64,000 nucleotides of DNA from Kordia sp. SMS9 (GTDB lineage Bacteria; Bacteroidota; Bacteroidia; Flavobacteriales; Flavobacteriaceae), in contig NZ_CP031153.1 of NCBI RefSeq assembly GCF_003352465.1, positions 3,028,987 through 3,092,986 of the forward strand, in the 5' to 3' direction. This document shows positions 45,010-54,127 of the stretch, piece after piece (the stretch's first letter is position 1; the number at the start of each line of letters is the position of its first letter). The notes under the pieces are model-generated. The model worked only from the letters and a program-made list of their open reading frames with translations. It was not told the origin of the DNA and did no database searches. A program made the position numbers and the translations under genes.

Positions 45010-46272
45010 TTATTTTTTTGTGTAATAAAAAGGAACAATCGCGTTGGAGCCGTCTTTTTGACCAACACTGACATAAACCGTCATATTGTTTGGACCGACA
45101 GATTCGAAGATCATTCCTTCAAAAATTGCTTTGTTTTTGGTGACTTTGATCAGTGGAAAATCGACCGTTTCATCCTTGATTTCCCAACCTTTCAATTCGC
45201 CGTCAAAATGTTTCAGTCGCAAGAGGAGACTTTTGTTTACTTCCGAAATCGTTTCAATTTCATAAAAATTCACTTTTCCGTCTACAATCAATTTAAAGGT
45301 TGCCATCATAGAACCACCCGAAGGTTCGCTCCAGTTTTCTTCCGTAATTCCTCCAAACGCTTCGCCTTTCCAGTTGCCTGCAATCCAACGAATGTTTTCT
45401 AAGGTTGGCGCGAGTGTTTTTTCAAGTTCGGCAACCAAAGCTAATTTCGTATTTGCTCGGTTTGTGGTTATGCGTGTAATGTTGTCAAAATTTTCTTTGT
45501 CGAACAGTTTTACAATCTTCCATTCGGTATCTTTCTCGGGATGCAGTTTGTATAACGCTTTTCCTTTCGCCATCAAGATAGAACCATCAGCCAACCAGCA
45601 CATGTCTTCTACATTTGGAATTGTATTCGTGATTTTTTTGGTTTCGTAAGTTTCAACATTCAGGGAACGAATTTCCCAAGCATCGTTCTTTTTACTGATA
45701 TAACTTACCAAGTTTAAGTTTGGAATGTTGTGCAATGATCGACCAATTTTGGTATCGGCAGTCTCATGGGTATTTTTTTTAAGGTTAGAAACAACAAGTC
45801 TTTGCGGTTCGCCCAAAACGAAAGAAACCAGCACATTTCGAGAATTCCATACGTGATACCCAATTTTTAACTCTTTGTGAATTGGTTTACTTTTTCCGCG
45901 TCGGTATCTGTATAATAATTGCAGTCCTGTAGTGTCTAAACGAATGGCAGAAACATCTTTGGTTGTAGGAATTGGTGTTGGCGAATATTCACTTCCTTGT
46001 TGGGTATTACTCAACCATTTTTTATCGCCATTATTGATATTATACGAAAGAATATCCGTTTGTCCATTTCGCGTGGACGCGAATAAAATTGTGTTTGCAT
46101 ATTGAAACGAAGGTTGATTGTCATAGCCTTCATTGTTAGAAATATTCTGTCCGTTGGTGAGTTGTATTTGATTGTTTTTGGTAGCAAGATCAAAAAGATA
46201 TACTTCTGTATTAGGTTGAGAAAACACAGCAAACGGAATTGTAATTACCAGCAAGTGTAGTAATTTTTTCAT
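45010..46272 (-). CDS. Secreted PD40-propeller protein fused to DUF6265
   Basis: 420 residues with a signal peptide (LLVITIPFAVFS). The N-terminal 280 residues carry PD40-like repeats (ILFASTRNGQTDILSYNIN, SEYSPTPIPT). Residues 290-420 match a DUF6265-type domain (ENIRWIAGNWKGEAFGGITE then ENWSEPSGGSMMATFK). Such domains otherwise occur alone as small secreted proteins. Its stop is 34 bases before the M28 peptidase ATG, so likely cotranscribed. Confidence 0.78.
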   Translation of the reverse strand: MKKLLHLLVITIPFAVFSQPNTEVYLFDLATKNNQIQLTNGQNISNNEGYDNQPSFQYANTILFASTRNGQTDILSYNINNGDKKWLSNTQQGSEYSPTPIPTTKDVSAIRLDTTGLQLLYRYRRGKSKPIHKELKIGYHVWNSRNVLVSFVLGEPQRLVVSNLKKNTHETADTKIGRSLHNIPNLNLVSYISKKNDAWEIRSLNVETYETKKITNTIPNVEDMCWLADGSILMAKGKALYKLHPEKDTEWKIVKLFDKENFDNITRITTNRANTKLALVAELEKTLAPTLENIRWIAGNWKGEAFGGITEENWSEPSGGSMMATFKLIVDGKVNFYEIETISEVNKSLLLRLKHFDGELKGWEIKDETVDFPLIKVTKNKAIFEGMIFESVGPNNMTVYVSVGQKDGSNAIVPFYYTKK

Positions 46273-46377
46273 GTGTGGTTTGATTGATTAGTTGATGGAA
46301 AGTTACGCAATTTTCAAAATATGCATTGTAAAGGAGTTGTTTTTTAACAAAAACACTGTTTTTTGAGTCTTTAATAA

Positions 46378-46914
46378 CGACATTAAAATGTTGAATGCTA
46401 AATGTTGAATTACAAATAAAAATCAATTCGCGTTTATATAAAATTGAGCATCACAAAAACCATTGATGAATTCGTGACAAAAAGTAAGAAGTTGAAAAGT
46501 GTCTAAGTCTACGAGTTTATGTTCTGAAATAAAATAGTGTAACCAAATAACGAACCACGACATTAAAATGTTGAATGCTAAATGTTGAATGAAAAACAAA
46601 AATCAATTCGCGTTTATATAAAATTGAGCATCACAAAAACCATTGGTGAATTCGTGACAAAAAGTAAGAAGTTGAAAAGTGTATAAGTTTACGAGTTTAT
46701 ATTCTGAAATAAAAATAGAGTAACCAAATAACGAATCACGACATTAAAATGTTAAATGCTAAATGCTAAATGTTGAATGACAAACAAAAATCAATTCGCG
46801 TTTATATAAAATTGAGCATCACAAAAACCATTGGTGAATTTGTGACAAAAAGTAAGAAGTTGAAAAGTGTCTAAGTTTACGAGTTTATGTTCTAAAAAAA
46901 TAGTGTAACCAAAC
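46378..46914 (+). repeat. Three-copy 180-bp intergenic tandem repeat
   Basis: Units start at 46378, 46558 and 46739 (CGACATTAAAATG in each) with period 180-181 bases. They share ATCAATTCGCGTTTATATAA, CATCACAAAAACCATTG and GACAAAAAGTAAGAAGTTGA with only scattered differences. The surrounding 46273-46940 interval has no gene and no long ORF in any frame. A poly-(CAACAAA) tract follows the last unit. Confidence 0.92.
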
Positions 46915-46940
46915 AACAAACAACAAACAACAAATAGGAA

Positions 46941-47420
46941 TTACTTTCGCAATCCAAAACCTTTTGGAGCTTTTAGCGGACTAGAATCATACATGTTAAT
47001 ATAAATAGAAACCGTATCTTTTGATCCTTCCCAAGTAACGCGATAATTGTCAAGTATAGCATTATCACCATACAAGGCGTTTTCGCTAGGTGTTGGACAA
47101 CAACTTCCAGCTCGGTAATAGGAAACTTCTTCACCATTTGGACCTGTCAGCGCATTTAAATACCGTTTCTCATTTGTAGGTCCTTCAGAATCTCTTGCAC
47201 CACCAACTTCCACAGCATTCTTAGGAGAATATCCATAGGTTTCATCTGTTGAAATTTCTTTGACTACAAAGGTATATGAATCACGGAGCGTTTGTTTAAA
47301 ATTTTTACTTTTAGCTTTTTTAATGTTTGTGACAGAACGTTCAGCAGTCGAAGCAGATTTTTTAGTTCCACAGGCTACAATCACAGTTAATACAAGCAAT
47401 ACAAGTCCTAGTTTTTTCAT
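46941..47420 (-). CDS. Small lipoprotein of unknown function
   Basis: 159 residues from the ATG at 47420, which begins a clean lipoprotein signal (MKKLGLVLLVLTVIVACGTK). The longer open frame upstream (to 47621) overlaps the next gene and has no signal, so I reject it. The mature part has a Lys-rich linker, a YTFVVKEISTDETYGYSP stretch and a CC pair (RAGSCCPTPSE). Not recognised. Confidence 0.72.
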   Translation of the reverse strand: MKKLGLVLLVLTVIVACGTKKSASTAERSVTNIKKAKSKNFKQTLRDSYTFVVKEISTDETYGYSPKNAVEVGGARDSEGPTNEKRYLNALTGPNGEEVSYYRAGSCCPTPSENALYGDNAILDNYRVTWEGSKDTVSIYINMYDSSPLKAPKGFGLRK

Positions 47421-47581
47421 GTAATTTAGTTTTAGATGGTTCATGCAATGTACCGAAGCTACTATTTTTACATTGAAAATCAAATTTTGAAGCGGTGTAT
47501 TGAGTGAATGTGATGTTTCTGTTAGGTAAGAATAAGTTTCGCTGAGAGAACATTTGTGCCAACTAAAAGATAAAGAACCTG

Positions 47582-47821
47582 TTAATGTTGACAATTTTTC
47601 TTTTCTGTCTTCGTCAACCAATACGCTAATTTCCGAGTCAAAAATGGCATAATCAAATATTGCATCGCAGTTACCAAAACGACTGTTAATACAAACGTTC
47701 TGGCAATAAGCGGCAAAGCAATTAATTCTTCTTTAAATAGAAATAAAATTATGGTAATGAGTGGATAAATAACGATCCAAGTTAAAAACGCCAGTCTGTG
47801 TTTTGAGGTATTATTTTTCAT
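47582..47821 (-). CDS. Small two-TM membrane protein
   Basis: 79 residues, two strong helices (AFLTWIVIYPLITIILFLF and ARTFVLTVVLVTAMQYLIMP) and a basic C-terminus (RKLAYWLTKTEKKNCQH). Begins 3 bases after the reductase gene ends on the same strand, so it is in that operon. Resembles small membrane proteins next to oxidoreductases in flavobacteria, but I cannot name a family. Confidence 0.65.
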   Translation of the reverse strand: MKNNTSKHRLAFLTWIVIYPLITIILFLFKEELIALPLIARTFVLTVVLVTAMQYLIMPFLTRKLAYWLTKTEKKNCQH

Positions 47822-47824
47822 TAT

Positions 47825-48871
47825 TTACGGAATGATATTACGGTTTCTAAAATCCTGCAAAAGATCTAAGAACATTTCTTCACTGTCCATCACTTCGTGG
47901 AATCCTAATTGTTGAATTTTGGTAGTGCTTAATAAAACATCCCAATCACAATTGAACATAAAGTCACCTAATGGCCAAGCGGCAACATCGTGATACGAAT
48001 TTGGTTCCAACTGATACTTTTCTACAATCGAATCCCAAAGTGGTGCTTTGTCTTCCATAAAAGTTGCCAAATTGATTTGTTGTGGTTCTTCATATTCCAT
48101 GTCAAAAAACTTGGCAATTCTTTTCCACAAATGTTGCCAACGAAAAGCGTCTCCATTCGTAAAATTAATGGCGTGGTTGGCTGTATTTTCAGCAGTAGCT
48201 ACCCAAACGGCTGCTTTGGCTAACAATTTGGCATCACAGACTTGTACCAAAGCTTGATACGCAGCTTCACTTCCCGAAAAGCGCAATGGCAATCCCAATT
48301 CTTTTGAAATAGTAGCATATACACCAATCAATAAAGGCAAGTTGGGAATGCCGACAATATTGCTGCAAAGCAGTTCTGGACGCAAGGCAACCCAAGACCA
48401 CGATTTTCCACGTTGACGCTCTATCAAAAAGTCTTCTTGATTGAAATAGAAGTTCGGAGCCATGTGTCGTGCATCCGTTTCTTTGGCTGGTGTTTTAAAC
48501 TTTCCAAGTTGTCGTCCGTATACTTTTCCGCCTTCCATCAAAAAGACACGCTGGAGATTCTTTGCAATTGGTTCAATGGCTTCTACGGTATTTTTCAATA
48601 AGGCTACGTTTTTATCAATTGGACCGCTAAACGTGGCATCGCCAATAAATCCAACACAAAAAATATGAGTTGTAGCTGTTAAGTGTGAAAGTTTTTGTTT
48701 GGTTTCTTCCACATCTAAGAGATTCACTTGAATAAAAGTTTGTCTACTTTCGTACATTGGTTCTTTAATGTCGAGTCCTACAATATCCCAATTGTCTAGC
48801 GTTGATAAATAGGTAATGATATTTCTTCCCATTCCGCCAGAAGCGCCTATAATTACTGCTTTATTTTTCAT
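47825..48871 (-). CDS. PRISE-like SDR (NAD(P)-binding reductase)
   Basis: 348 residues. The Rossmann glycine motif is at the very N-terminus (AVIIGASGGMGRNI). Later blocks NFYFNQEDFLIERQRGK (near 142) and WVALRPELL match PRISE-type reductases, where the Tyr/Lys of a YxxxK-like site moves to this loop. These enzymes reduce enones; the natural substrate here is unknown. Downstream of an aldo/keto reductase (13-base gap), so both belong to one detoxification-type operon. Confidence 0.82.
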   Translation of the reverse strand: MKNKAVIIGASGGMGRNIITYLSTLDNWDIVGLDIKEPMYESRQTFIQVNLLDVEETKQKLSHLTATTHIFCVGFIGDATFSGPIDKNVALLKNTVEAIEPIAKNLQRVFLMEGGKVYGRQLGKFKTPAKETDARHMAPNFYFNQEDFLIERQRGKSWSWVALRPELLCSNIVGIPNLPLLIGVYATISKELGLPLRFSGSEAAYQALVQVCDAKLLAKAAVWVATAENTANHAINFTNGDAFRWQHLWKRIAKFFDMEYEEPQQINLATFMEDKAPLWDSIVEKYQLEPNSYHDVAAWPLGDFMFNCDWDVLLSTTKIQQLGFHEVMDSEEMFLDLLQDFRNRNIIP

Positions 48872-48884
48872 AAGTTCTAATTTT

Positions 48885-49691
48885 TTAAAGTTGAATGTGT
48901 ACGGATTGCATGTTTTCTAGCAAATGCTTTTCAGAGGAAGTTCCTGGAATAGGAATCACGTTGTCGCTGTAGTGTAAGAGCCATGATAAGGAAAGTTGGT
49001 TGATAGAAATTCCTTCTTTTTCCGCTTTCGCGAGAATGGTCTCATCCCAATCGTTTTTTGCGACAGGTGTGTGTGCGACAAACGCGATATTTTGCGCAGC
49101 AGTTGCTTGTACCAAGTCTTCATAACGACGATCTTTATAACTGAACGCATTCTGTACAATGTCAATCTTTGCCACTTTTTGCGCGCGTTCCAAATCGTTC
49201 ACCGTTACGTTAGAAATTCCGATGTGTTTTATTTTTCCTTCTTGTTGAAATTGTGCCAATGCGCCTACCGATTCTTCAATAGGAATGTTCGGATCAATGC
49301 GATGTAAAAAGTATACTTCTATTTGTTCGCGTTGCAATCTGCGCAAGCTGCCTTCAATGGCCGTTCGTAAGTAGTACGGATGTCCGTTTGCCATGATCGC
49401 GCCAGGTTTGTACTTTACCGCGCCGCCTTTGGTAGCAACTACTACGTCGTTTTTAAAAGGTTGTACAGCCTCTGCTACCACGAGTTCTGACGTATACGGT
49501 CCGTAAGAATCGGCAGTATCAATAAAGTTGACGCCTTGTTCAATAGCTTTGCGAATCACTTTGATTGCGGAAGCTTTATCAGTAGAATCTCCCCAAATTC
49601 CGTTTCCTGTTGTGGCACGCATGGTTCCGAATCCTAAGCGGTTGATTTCGGTTGCGTTTCCAATTGTAACTGTTGTTTTTAATGTGTCCAT
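48885..49691 (-). CDS. Aldo/keto reductase
   Basis: 268 residues from the ATG at 49691 (MDTLKTTVTIGNATEINRLG); the 10 extra upstream residues are not family-like. The catalytic set is visible: GVNFIDTADSYGPYTSE (Asp, Tyr near 50-56), VVATKGG (Lys near 80) and a YFLHRIDPN block (His near 120). The C-terminal NADPH-binding PIPGTSSEKHLLENM is present. Reduces carbonyls with NADPH. Downstream of the AraC regulator on the same strand, which probably controls it. Confidence 0.9.
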   Translation of the reverse strand: MDTLKTTVTIGNATEINRLGFGTMRATTGNGIWGDSTDKASAIKVIRKAIEQGVNFIDTADSYGPYTSELVVAEAVQPFKNDVVVATKGGAVKYKPGAIMANGHPYYLRTAIEGSLRRLQREQIEVYFLHRIDPNIPIEESVGALAQFQQEGKIKHIGISNVTVNDLERAQKVAKIDIVQNAFSYKDRRYEDLVQATAAQNIAFVAHTPVAKNDWDETILAKAEKEGISINQLSLSWLLHYSDNVIPIPGTSSEKHLLENMQSVHIQL

Positions 49692-49789
49692 CGTTTTTGT
49701 TTTACTTGTTTGATGGTACAAATGTATGCCGCGATGTTGCCTGAGCTTGGGTAGATTTTACAGCTACTTAGGTAAATTTTACAGAATTG

Positions 49790-50713
49790 TTATTTTCCGT
49801 CTCGAAATTCGCTTGGAGAAAGCTTGGTAGCACTTTTAAAATACTTTGAAAAGTACGAACTGTCTTGAAATTTTAAGAAATAAGCAACTTCTGAAACCGT
49901 GAGTTCTGTACTTTTTAGTAAAGACTTAGCTTCTAAAATAGTTCGTTGTTTAATAATTTGTGAAGCTGTTTTTCCTGTTTCCTTTTTTAAGGTGTTGCTC
50001 AAGTAATTCGCACTTATGTGAACATGCTCGGCAAAGTCAGCAACGGTGAAAATGTATTCCGCTTTTTGTGTGGCGATGTCAAAAAAGTGTTTCTCTAGCA
50101 AATCGTAAAAAGCTTTTGAAATGCTTTCTTTCTTCGTGTTGTTTGTCACTGTAGGATGCTGTTCTCGATGCCATTTTTTAGACAATAATAGCACAATAGA
50201 TACGTAATGATACAGCAACGGTATTTTGTCTTTTTCATGACTTTGATATATCTGTAAAAGCTCCGTCAGCAATTCATTCAACTGTGTTACTTGCGTTGCA
50301 TTGAGTTGCAATTGCACATTCGCATCTATTTCAAAAAAAGGATATTCTGTATAAATATCTGTTGTAGAAAACTGTCGGATGAATTCGGTAGAAAACAAAA
50401 ACACAAAGCCTTTCCACGGTTTGGTTTTTTTGTAATAGCGCAAATGTCGTGGCGACATAAAGTAGAATGAACCTTCTTGCATGGTGTATTCTTGCAGTCC
50501 AATTTTGTATTCCGCGGCACCTTCTATCAAGAACGAAGCGGAAAACGTATCGCTTCTAAATATTTGTGTTTCGGCAGAATGTGTTTCAGGAACTTCCTCG
50601 TGTTTGTGAATGTGAAAGAGATTTGACTGCGGCGTAAAGGTGCGCAACGCTTTCAATAAAGCCGTAATGTCTTTAAAGTAGGATATAGAAGATGGATCTT
50701 TCAAAGATAACAA
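49790..50713 (-). CDS. AraC family transcriptional regulator, TTG start
   Basis: 307 residues. An N-terminal cupin-like ligand domain (SASFLIEGAAEYKIGLQEYT then MQEGSFYFMSPRH) and a C-terminal AraC HTH pair: FAEHVHISANYLSNTLKKET and VSEVAYFLKFQDSSYFSKYF then KSATKLSPSEFR. No ATG in the first 80 codons; TTG at 50713 or 50704 must be used. A TATCTTTG box overlaps these codons on the reverse strand. Divergent from DoxX by 65 bases; likely regulates the reductases downstream. Confidence 0.9.
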   Translation of the reverse strand: MLSLKDPSSISYFKDITALLKALRTFTPQSNLFHIHKHEEVPETHSAETQIFRSDTFSASFLIEGAAEYKIGLQEYTMQEGSFYFMSPRHLRYYKKTKPWKGFVFLFSTEFIRQFSTTDIYTEYPFFEIDANVQLQLNATQVTQLNELLTELLQIYQSHEKDKIPLLYHYVSIVLLLSKKWHREQHPTVTNNTKKESISKAFYDLLEKHFFDIATQKAEYIFTVADFAEHVHISANYLSNTLKKETGKTASQIIKQRTILEAKSLLKSTELTVSEVAYFLKFQDSSYFSKYFKSATKLSPSEFRDGK

Positions 50714-50778
50714 ATTGAAAGTCTAAGATAGTATTTTTTAAATTTTTAAATGCGTTCAGAAAGCTGTAATTTTAGCTA

Positions 50779-51135
50779 ATGCCAGAAACCGCTACAACTT
50801 CGTTATACATTATGGCTGCCATTTACATTGTGGCAGGAATTTTTCATTTTGTGACTCCAAAACTTTTTCTAAAAGTCACACCGAAATGGGTTCCTAAACC
50901 TGAAATCGTGAATATTTTGGTGGGAATTATTGAAATTGCATTAGGAATTGCGTTGCTATTTGAAGCCACACGTTCGTATGCTGCGATGGGAGTTATTGCC
51001 TTGTTAATTGCTGTATTTCCTGCAAATTGGAATCATTTTCAAATGGCAAGACGCAAAGGTGAATTTGTCATTCCAACGTTGATTCGATTGCCGATGCAAG
51101 CGGGACTAATCTATTGGGCGTATACATTTGTTTGA
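50779..51135 (+). CDS. DoxX-like small membrane protein
   Basis: 118 residues, four helices, with the pattern MAAIYIVAGIFHFVTPKLFL, then PEIVNILVGIIEIALGIALL (near 42-62), NWNHFQMARRKGEFV (near 85) and LIRLPMQAGLIYWAY at the end. DoxX/MauE-type proteins are small quinone-related membrane proteins of uncertain function. Divergent from the AraC regulator, which may control it. Confidence 0.8.
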   Translation: MPETATTSLYIMAAIYIVAGIFHFVTPKLFLKVTPKWVPKPEIVNILVGIIEIALGIALLFEATRSYAAMGVIALLIAVFPANWNHFQMARRKGEFVIPTLIRLPMQAGLIYWAYTFV

Positions 51136-51428
51136 AGCTTTAGTGGTGTCCTAAATTAAACAATATTTTATTGATTTAGGGTGCACTATTTTCATTAGTC
51201 GTGGATTAAATTATACATTTATAAAGATTACATCCGTTGTGTATTTTGAATACAAAAGTATAACGAAGCTTCATTTCGAGTGATTTTGAGGTATGAAAAA
51301 TCGTATCGAGAACTGTTTAGTGCAAAACATGCTATTTTCGATACAAATTTCACACATTTTCAATCATAAAATTCACTCAAATTGATGAGTTTTATCAAAA
51401 TATACAACGGTTAATAACACTATTCACT
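51136..51428 (+). repeat. Intergenic region with partial dispersed repeat (copy 4, about 51270-51345)
   Basis: TTTCGAGTGATTTTGAGGTA followed by AAAATCGTATCGAGAACTG matches parts of the 25516 element, but the middle (GAGCGTAGTC block) is missing. The rest is AT-rich with no ORF; the T9SS-cargo gene follows. Confidence 0.55.
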
Positions 51429-52283
51429 ATGAAAAAACGATTACTTTTATCAATATTATATTGCTTTCCAATACTTTTTTATGGTCAAATAGGAAATGAG
51501 TTCGAAGACGGAATTTCTAATTGGACGAATACTGACGGCTCTACAACCATGCTTACTCAAGAAATGCATTCAGGTTCAAATGAATTTAATCAATACTATT
51601 TGTTGAAAACCTGCGATGGCTCTAATACTGCTATAGGAGAAATGGCTGTTGTATATCACTTTGGCGGTAATTTATATGATGAAACATGGGGAACAGGTTT
51701 TGAATTTGATGTAAAAAATGATAATAACTTTCCGCTACATATACGATTGGGATTTGAAGGATTCAATAATGCTGAACTGGTTACACTACAGTCCTTTGAA
51801 ATTCCTGCAATGACTGATTGGATTTCTGTAATTTTTTGGGTTCAGGGCGGTTATGATGTAGAACTAACTGATGAAGGTGACTATGTACCTAGTATACCTG
51901 GCGTCTTTTATGAGACTATGTCTAATGTCAAAAACATTCGAATTATACATAATGCTAGTGTAAGTTTTGATGGAGAAATAGTGACTGGATTATTAAAGAT
52001 AGATGATTTTGATATTATTCTTTTATTATCAGTAGATGAAAAGTTTTTGAATGGCATTAAAGTCTTTCCAAATCCAGTTGTAGATCAGTTATTCATTAAT
52101 TTTCCTGCCACGACAAAAGGCAAACTTAGCTTAACGTCTATTGATGGAAGAAAATTATTGACAAAAGATATTCAAGCTGAACAAATGCAGTTAGATGTTT
52201 CAAGCATTAAAAGTAAAGGTATTTATTTTTTAAAGATAGAAACGCCTCAAGGAACGCTAATTAAGAAAATTGTGAAGGTTTGA
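51429..52283 (+). CDS. Secreted T9SS type A sorting-domain protein
   Basis: 284 residues. Signal peptide (LLSILYCFPILFYGQ). Residues 18-200 form a beta-rich module of unknown fold (EFEDGISNWTNTDGSTTM, similar to carbohydrate-binding-like jellyrolls). Residues 210-284 are the type A C-terminal sorting domain: VFPNPVVDQLFINFP, LTSIDGRKLLTKDI, SKGIYFLKIETPQG and LIKKIVKV. It is exported by the type IX system and attached or released at the surface. The target of the N-domain is unknown. Confidence 0.88.
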   Translation: MKKRLLLSILYCFPILFYGQIGNEFEDGISNWTNTDGSTTMLTQEMHSGSNEFNQYYLLKTCDGSNTAIGEMAVVYHFGGNLYDETWGTGFEFDVKNDNNFPLHIRLGFEGFNNAELVTLQSFEIPAMTDWISVIFWVQGGYDVELTDEGDYVPSIPGVFYETMSNVKNIRIIHNASVSFDGEIVTGLLKIDDFDIILLLSVDEKFLNGIKVFPNPVVDQLFINFPATTKGKLSLTSIDGRKLLTKDIQAEQMQLDVSSIKSKGIYFLKIETPQGTLIKKIVKV

Positions 52284-52405
52284 TTTGACTGTTAATTGCA
52301 AACTTCGTCGATTAAATTATGAGTAAAAGAGGATTCCTGTTTTTTAATAGGCGCACGGTGTGCTTATTGCACAAGTTTAAGAAGTTTCTTGTATCGTATT
52401 ATTGA

Positions 52406-52669
52406 GCAGTATATAAGCGTGCTATTACTAGAGTATGCAGTAAACAAGGACGTTATATGAAAAAGAAACGGCAAAGTACGGTAGAACCCGTTTTTGGTAC
52501 GCTAAAGGAATATGTGGGACTCAGAAAAATCAATACATTAGGAATTGAACAAGCTAACAAAGTCATGCATATGGCGGCCATTGCTTATAACTTGAAGAAG
52601 TACCTGAAATTCATCACAAAAACTACAAAAGTAGAGTTAAATCACTTGGCTTCCTCATTTTCAAAATAA
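52406..52669 (+). pseudogene. IS1182-family transposase remnant (C-terminal fragment)
   Basis: From 52406 the frame reads AVYKRAITRVCSKQGRYMKK after a TGA at 52403, then RQSTVEPVFGTLKEYVGLRK and INTLGIEQANKVMHMAAIAY. This is the conserved C-terminal DDE region (third acidic residue E of TVEPVFG) of IS1182-type transposases. Everything before it, with the first two acidic residues, is missing, and no terminal repeats are evident. So a dead element remnant. It opens the gene-poor 52.3-55.0 kb stretch. Confidence 0.85.
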
Positions 52670-52786
52670 TGCTACTATTTGATAATTATATCTTGATTAT
52701 AAGCGGAGTTAATTTTAGAACTCTATAACGAGAATCAAAAGAAAGGCACTCTTAAAAGTGCTGAGAATGCCTTATTTTTTGTGAAA

Positions 52787-53512
52787 TTATAGGGTTGTGC
52801 AACGATTACCATTGTTGGCAATAGTTTTTTTACTTTTATCTATTAAGACTCCTGAATTTTCTTCCCCCCATTTTTTTATAAAATTCTTAATCTCAGAAGG
52901 ATTCGTGAGCTTGATTTCAATATCTTTTTCGATTCTTTCCCCTATAATCCGATATTGACGAAATTCAGTTACTATATCCATATAGTATCCAGTAAATCTG
53001 CAAGGAATCTTACCGTTAGAACACATAAAACTGAATTCATTTCTTCCGTCAAAATCTGAAACTTGGTCATCATAGTTTCCCTTATAATAACATTCTAGCT
53101 TTCCATTTGAAATCCAAGAGTTTACTGATTTCCAGGTCCCAAGTAATTCTCCATCTGAATTATAAGATTCGCCCTGTAATAGATAAAATCCTTTTTCATA
53201 TTTAATTCTAATAAGAGCATAGGTCTTTATCTCTGTAACATCTATCCATAAACCTTCAAAAAACTCTTCTCCTAGAATGATTTTTCTTATCCAAGAATTA
53301 TTATTTATAAAATATTCAATAACTATTGAACCAACTTCAACACAAATTAACAATGTAACGGCTATTATTAGAATGGCTAAAACCTTATTATCAATTTTAT
53401 TATCCAGAACACTTGTTTGTATATAACCAGCAAGGAAAATTGCAACCGATGCTAAGATAGTTTTAGAAAGGTTATTTATATTTTCAATTTGTTGAATCTT
53501 AGATGATATCAT
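52787..53512 (-). CDS. Two-TM protein with C-terminal beta-barrel-like domain (possibly Cap15-like)
   Basis: 241 residues. Two helices near 18-35 and 44-68 (ILASVAIFLAGYIQTSV, VLAILIIAVTLLICVEVGSI) are followed by a beta-rich domain: FEGLWIDVTEIKTYALIRIK, GFYLLQGESYNSDGELLGTW, KSVNSWISNGKLECYYKG, FTGYYMDIVTEFRQYRIIGE. Layout and the EGxW...GxSY...G...GxW rhythm resemble CBASS effector Cap15, a membrane-rupturing barrel, but no cyclase gene is adjacent and the match is from memory. AT-rich, between an IS remnant and gene-free DNA. Confidence 0.6.
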   Translation of the reverse strand: MISSKIQQIENINNLSKTILASVAIFLAGYIQTSVLDNKIDNKVLAILIIAVTLLICVEVGSIVIEYFINNNSWIRKIILGEEFFEGLWIDVTEIKTYALIRIKYEKGFYLLQGESYNSDGELLGTWKSVNSWISNGKLECYYKGNYDDQVSDFDGRNEFSFMCSNGKIPCRFTGYYMDIVTEFRQYRIIGERIEKDIEIKLTNPSEIKNFIKKWGEENSGVLIDKSKKTIANNGNRCTTL

Positions 53513-54127
53513 CGAATGTTAATAAATTATTGCCAACGATAAGAATAAGTTGCGTTTTAATGCAATTTATTCTATTGTTATATATATGTTTTTTACGTTC
53601 TTATCTTAACTAAATTACAACTTAAACTCAAGTAAAAAAACAGGAGTTCAAAAAAGAGCCAAAATGAGCGGTAAAGCCCGTTTGAAATAGTGAAAAAGAT
53701 GCGCTTTATATTTGTATAAGGCGTGCCTTTTTTTACTATTTACAATGTTAGATTTTATAGTTTTTTTATAAGGAGTTGATTTTGTGAAATAAATCCACTA
53801 CCTTAATTTAAGTTTTTGAGTACATTAACAATGTTTGAAAGAACTGTCTTTCACAGTGTAACTGACAAAAACTTAAATGAAAATCTACTGATTTTAAAAA
53901 TAATATAAAATCGTTCCAAAATCATCTTTTCTAACGGATGTCTCCGATTCTCTTTTTGAATTATATATAACATATGTATATACGGAATTCCTGTTTTTAT
54001 ACTAAATATGATAAATAACAGGAACAAATTTGATTTCAACCTCCTGTTATTCCCCATAAATGTAAAACAAAACTCATACATACACAATGCGGTTTTCCGT
54101 AAAGAACAGAAGTTAAGTACTAATTCC
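53513..54127. other. Gene-free AT-rich stretch with two hairpins
   Basis: No believable gene in 615 bases. It holds an imperfect inverted repeat (53686-53740, AATAGTGAAAAAG pairing with CTTTTTTTACTATT) like a terminator, and a perfect 10-bp inverted repeat (AATAACAGGA at 54014-54023, TCCTGTTATT at 54042-54051, 18-base loop). A 78-codon frame here has no coding look. Confidence 0.5.

Noticed and set aside
46378..46914. CRISPR array
   Set aside because: Units are 180 bp and near identical throughout, with no short repeat/unique spacer alternation and no cas genes.
47420..47621. 67-residue N-terminal extension of the small lipoprotein
   Set aside because: Would overlap the upstream gene and hide a perfect lipoprotein signal peptide; the ATG at 47420 is preferred.
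53851..54087. 78-codon reverse ORF in the gene-poor stretch
   Set aside because: Low-complexity hydrophobic/AT-driven composition, no recognisable domain, covers a perfect inverted repeat (54014-54051); treated as a chance frame.
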